64,000 nucleotides of DNA from Pseudomonas paralactis (GTDB taxonomy: Bacteria > Pseudomonadota > Gammaproteobacteria > Pseudomonadales > Pseudomonadaceae): contig NZ_JYLN01000005.1 of NCBI RefSeq assembly GCF_001439735.1, forward strand, positions 1 to 64,000, given 5' to 3'. The position numbers and the translations under genes are program-made. Below the pieces are notes generated by a model. It was not told the DNA's origin and made no database searches. It saw only the letters and a list, made by a program, of their open reading frames with translations. Each line of letters starts with the position of its first letter. The first letter of the stretch is position 1. Positions 62,088 through 64,000 of the stretch are shown piece by piece.

Positions 62088-64000
62088 CTAGGTTACCGAT
62101 ATGGCTGCCGAATACAGGCCACTGACACTTCGCGGGTCTCTCATTTTATTGATCAGATACAACTCGTTGAATTCAGACACGGTATAGCCCTCGGCCCGTT
62201 TGAGTGGCTGGAACAGATGGCTGGTTTGCCCACTGTTAAGCACGCGTTCGATGCCGCTGCGCATGGACGCCTCAGTGGTGAATTTGGCGAGCCCGAAATT
62301 GGGGTCGTAATAGAACCAGGTTTTTTTACCATTCAGAATCCTGACGGCGGCTGTTACGCCATGCTTTGGATTGCCGATGAGCAAGGCTTTGGAGGTGGTG
62401 GCCGTTGCCAGGTCCGAGATGATCATGTCGTACGTGGCTTTGCGGGTGAGCTGCCCGGAATGAAAGTCATCTCTGAGGATGGTCTGGAACCTCTCCAGGC
62501 TGTTGCGGAATCGTTCAGTATTAGGGTGTTTGGGGTGCGCCATACTGAGAAAGAAATTCTTTATCAGTGTGTCTTCGGCGTCGTCGAGAATGGCCAACGC
62601 CATGGTGTTCGACAAGGCGGCGCAGTCGCCCGAGGACGGAATATTCACCTGACTCAGATAATAGCCCTGCGGCATGGCGATCACTGTGCCGCCGGCGGCC
62701 GTGATGTCATCCGTGAATTTTCTGCTCGTTGCCAAGCTTGTTTCAAGCAGTCGATTTTGCATATGCCGGAACAGGGCACCCACTTCTGCAGGTGACAGCG
62801 CTGGGGTCAATATCAGCTCGCGCAATTGATGCATTTTCATCGTCGGCGAGAAGCCCGCGATTGCGTCTGGAATACCCCTTGCGAACCCCTCTTCAAACTG
62901 TATTTGTTGCGGTGTCGGGTGGAGGCCGGGCACGGGGTTTTGTGGCGTAATGAGCGTCTCGTAGTGTGCCCTGACTTTTTCTGGCAGGGCCTCCAACTCG
63001 TCGATACGCTTGGACAGGCTACCCAGTATTGCGGGTGAGTCGATGGAGTCCATGGCCAGTTTTTTCAGCTGGCTGATGCTCAGTGCCGCTGAGTAGCCAG
63101 AAAGGCTGGACGCGGCGACCGTGCTGTACCCTTGATGGAACGCAGCCTGGCCTGTGGTAGTTGCGGTTGCTGCTGCAACCGCATCGTTGAAAGCTTCCGC
63201 TAAAGGGATATCGCTTTTTGCCGGATTGAGCCATCCGGTGATCCAGTCGCTGATGATGCCGTTGATTTCACCTTGGGTTGCCAGCACTTTCGGAGTGAAG
63301 TCCTTGATCGGCGCACCGTAGGGTTGGCGGGTGATGGGATCGTAGTGGTGCCACTGATCGTTTTTGAGTACCGCAACCCCCTCAACGGAGTGTTCGCCGG
63401 ACTTGGTTGAACCGAGCAACGCGCTGCCATGCTCCTGACTGAGAGCCTTGAGCCACTCGTGGCTGTGACCCGTTTTTTGTAGGTTAGCCAGCCACGCTGT
63501 AGTTTTGGTCACTCCTTTGCTGAGCAGGTTTGCTCCTCCGACGGCCAGGTCAGCCAAACCGTCCATGGGGTTCAGGTTGCTCAGGGTGACCATGCCGACC
63601 ACTTTGCCTGTCCGTGCGATTTTGGATGCGAGGGACGCGACACTGCCGGCGACCCTGGTCAGTTTGCCGATGTTGGCCGCGCCGGCTGTCAGAAAACCAA
63701 ATACATCCAGGGCCAAGTCAAATCCGCCCTCGACGTTGTTACCCTTTTTAAAGTTTTCAATCGCCGAGCGGAAAGGAATCAAATTCATGAAGAATTCGTC
63801 GATTTGATGAGCTTTTGCGTTAGCCAGGTCCTGGGTCGTCTGCCCTCTGGCGTATCGTTCGATGTCCGGGTCGTCGAGGTTGTAGTGCTCAACGAAAACA
63901 TCAGCAATGTCCTGTGTGCGGGGCGTGGAAAAACTATCAATCGCGCCCGCCGCACCGGCGCGTTCTTTTGCGTGATGACTGCTGACGTTTTTGGGTATGA
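62088..64000 (-). CDS. C-terminal part of a large toxin-like protein (partial)
   Basis: The reading frame is open from the stop at 62088 to the window edge, so the ATG at 63788 is internal, not a start; upstream residues include VFVEHYNLDDPDIERYARGQ. About 637 codons are visible. Near the N-terminal end is an alanine/glycine-rich hydrophobic stretch (LALDVFGFLTAGAANIGKL) that may insert in membranes. The C-terminal 250 residues contain SSGDCAALSNTM, KHGVTAAV and YYDPNFG, a possible Cys-His-Asp triad of papain-like toxins (YopT/C58, LifA or PMT-C3-like). The layout resembles large Pseudomonas membrane-targeted effector or dermonecrotic-type toxins. Function, target and delivery are unknown; relation to pyoverdine is probably only positional. 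Confidence 0.6.
   Translation of the reverse strand, partial: IPKNVSSHHAKERAGAAGAIDSFSTPRTQDIADVFVEHYNLDDPDIERYARGQTTQDLANAKAHQIDEFFMNLIPFRSAIENFKKGNNVEGGFDLALDVFGFLTAGAANIGKLTRVAGSVASLASKIARTGKVVGMVTLSNLNPMDGLADLAVGGANLLSKGVTKTTAWLANLQKTGHSHEWLKALSQEHGSALLGSTKSGEHSVEGVAVLKNDQWHHYDPITRQPYGAPIKDFTPKVLATQGEINGIISDWITGWLNPAKSDIPLAEAFNDAVAAATATTTGQAAFHQGYSTVAASSLSGYSAALSISQLKKLAMDSIDSPAILGSLSKRIDELEALPEKVRAHYETLITPQNPVPGLHPTPQQIQFEEGFARGIPDAIAGFSPTMKMHQLRELILTPALSPAEVGALFRHMQNRLLETSLATSRKFTDDITAAGGTVIAMPQGYYLSQVNIPSSGDCAALSNTMALAILDDAEDTLIKNFFLSMAHPKHPNTERFRNSLERFQTILRDDFHSGQLTRKATYDMIISDLATATTSKALLIGNPKHGVTAAVRILNGKKTWFYYDPNFGLAKFTTEASMRSGIERVLNSGQTSHLFQPLKRAEGYTVSEFNELYLINKMRDPRSVSGLYSAAISVT

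Noticed and set aside
62088..63788. A complete 566-residue gene starting at ATG 63788
   Set aside because: The same frame continues without a stop through 63789-64000 with plausible protein sequence, so the gene is cut by the window edge.

Overview
The window looks like a chromosomal segment of a fluorescent Pseudomonas, probably of the P. fluorescens group. It is GC-rich, carries REPIN-type palindromes, and from about 14.4 to 62.1 kb holds the peptide-synthesis, export, uptake and maturation half of a pyoverdine siderophore locus. The gene order matches the pvdI-pvdJ-pvdD-fpvA-pvdE-pvdF-pvdO-pvdN-pvdM-pvdP order known from P. aeruginosa.

Left flank (1-14151). A nucleoside outer-membrane channel and a periplasmic purine-nucleoside permease-like protein lie behind a PurR/LacI-type palindrome, followed by a gene-free stretch with an SDR gene relic and REP elements, then a nicotinamidase. 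Next is a tightly overlapping minus-strand operon (9761 to 3323): a polyamine-type ABC transporter (ATPase, two permeases, binding protein) interleaved with a three-subunit flavin/[2Fe-2S] amine or opine dehydrogenase, divergent from an IclR regulator. A MATE exporter follows, then a TetR/MFS divergent pair with two nearly identical palindromic operators.

Pyoverdine region (14402-62070). Three giant NRPS genes in one plus-strand operon encode ten modules. Reading adenylation-domain codes and epimerization domains in order predicts D-Ser, Lys, Gly, fOHOrn, D-Ser, Ser, Gly, Lys, D-fOHOrn, Ser, released by a terminal thioesterase (fOHOrn = N5-formyl-N5-hydroxyornithine). The two formyl-hydroxyornithines plus the chromophore catechol would give a six-coordinate iron ligand. 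The operon ends at a strong terminator facing the terminator of fpvA, the ferripyoverdine receptor. pvdE (export of the precursor to the periplasm) and pvdF (hydroxyornithine formylation) diverge from a shared region, as do pvdM and pvdP. Each of these four genes has an exact PvdS iron-starvation box, TAAAT-N16-CGT; fpvA has a Fur-box-like site, and the NRPS operon a degenerate iron-starvation box. PvdP, PvdM, PvdO and PvdN are the periplasmic maturation proteins. pvdL, pvdA, pvdH, pvdS, fpvI/fpvR, pvdQ and the efflux genes are not in the window.

Right edge (62088-64000). The C-terminal part of a large toxin-like protein, open to the window edge, ends in a possible papain-like C-H-D domain.

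The most notable observations are the predicted decapeptide (a heptapeptide pyoverdine plan with a Ser-Ser-Gly insert), a very recent gene-conversion-like tract between the two fOHOrn adenylation domains, a condensation domain with HHxxxDA instead of HHxxxDG, loss of most zinc ligands in PvdM, the truncated toxin, and the uncharacterised transporter/dehydrogenase operon. I saw no tRNA, rRNA, CRISPR array, insertion sequence or attachment site.
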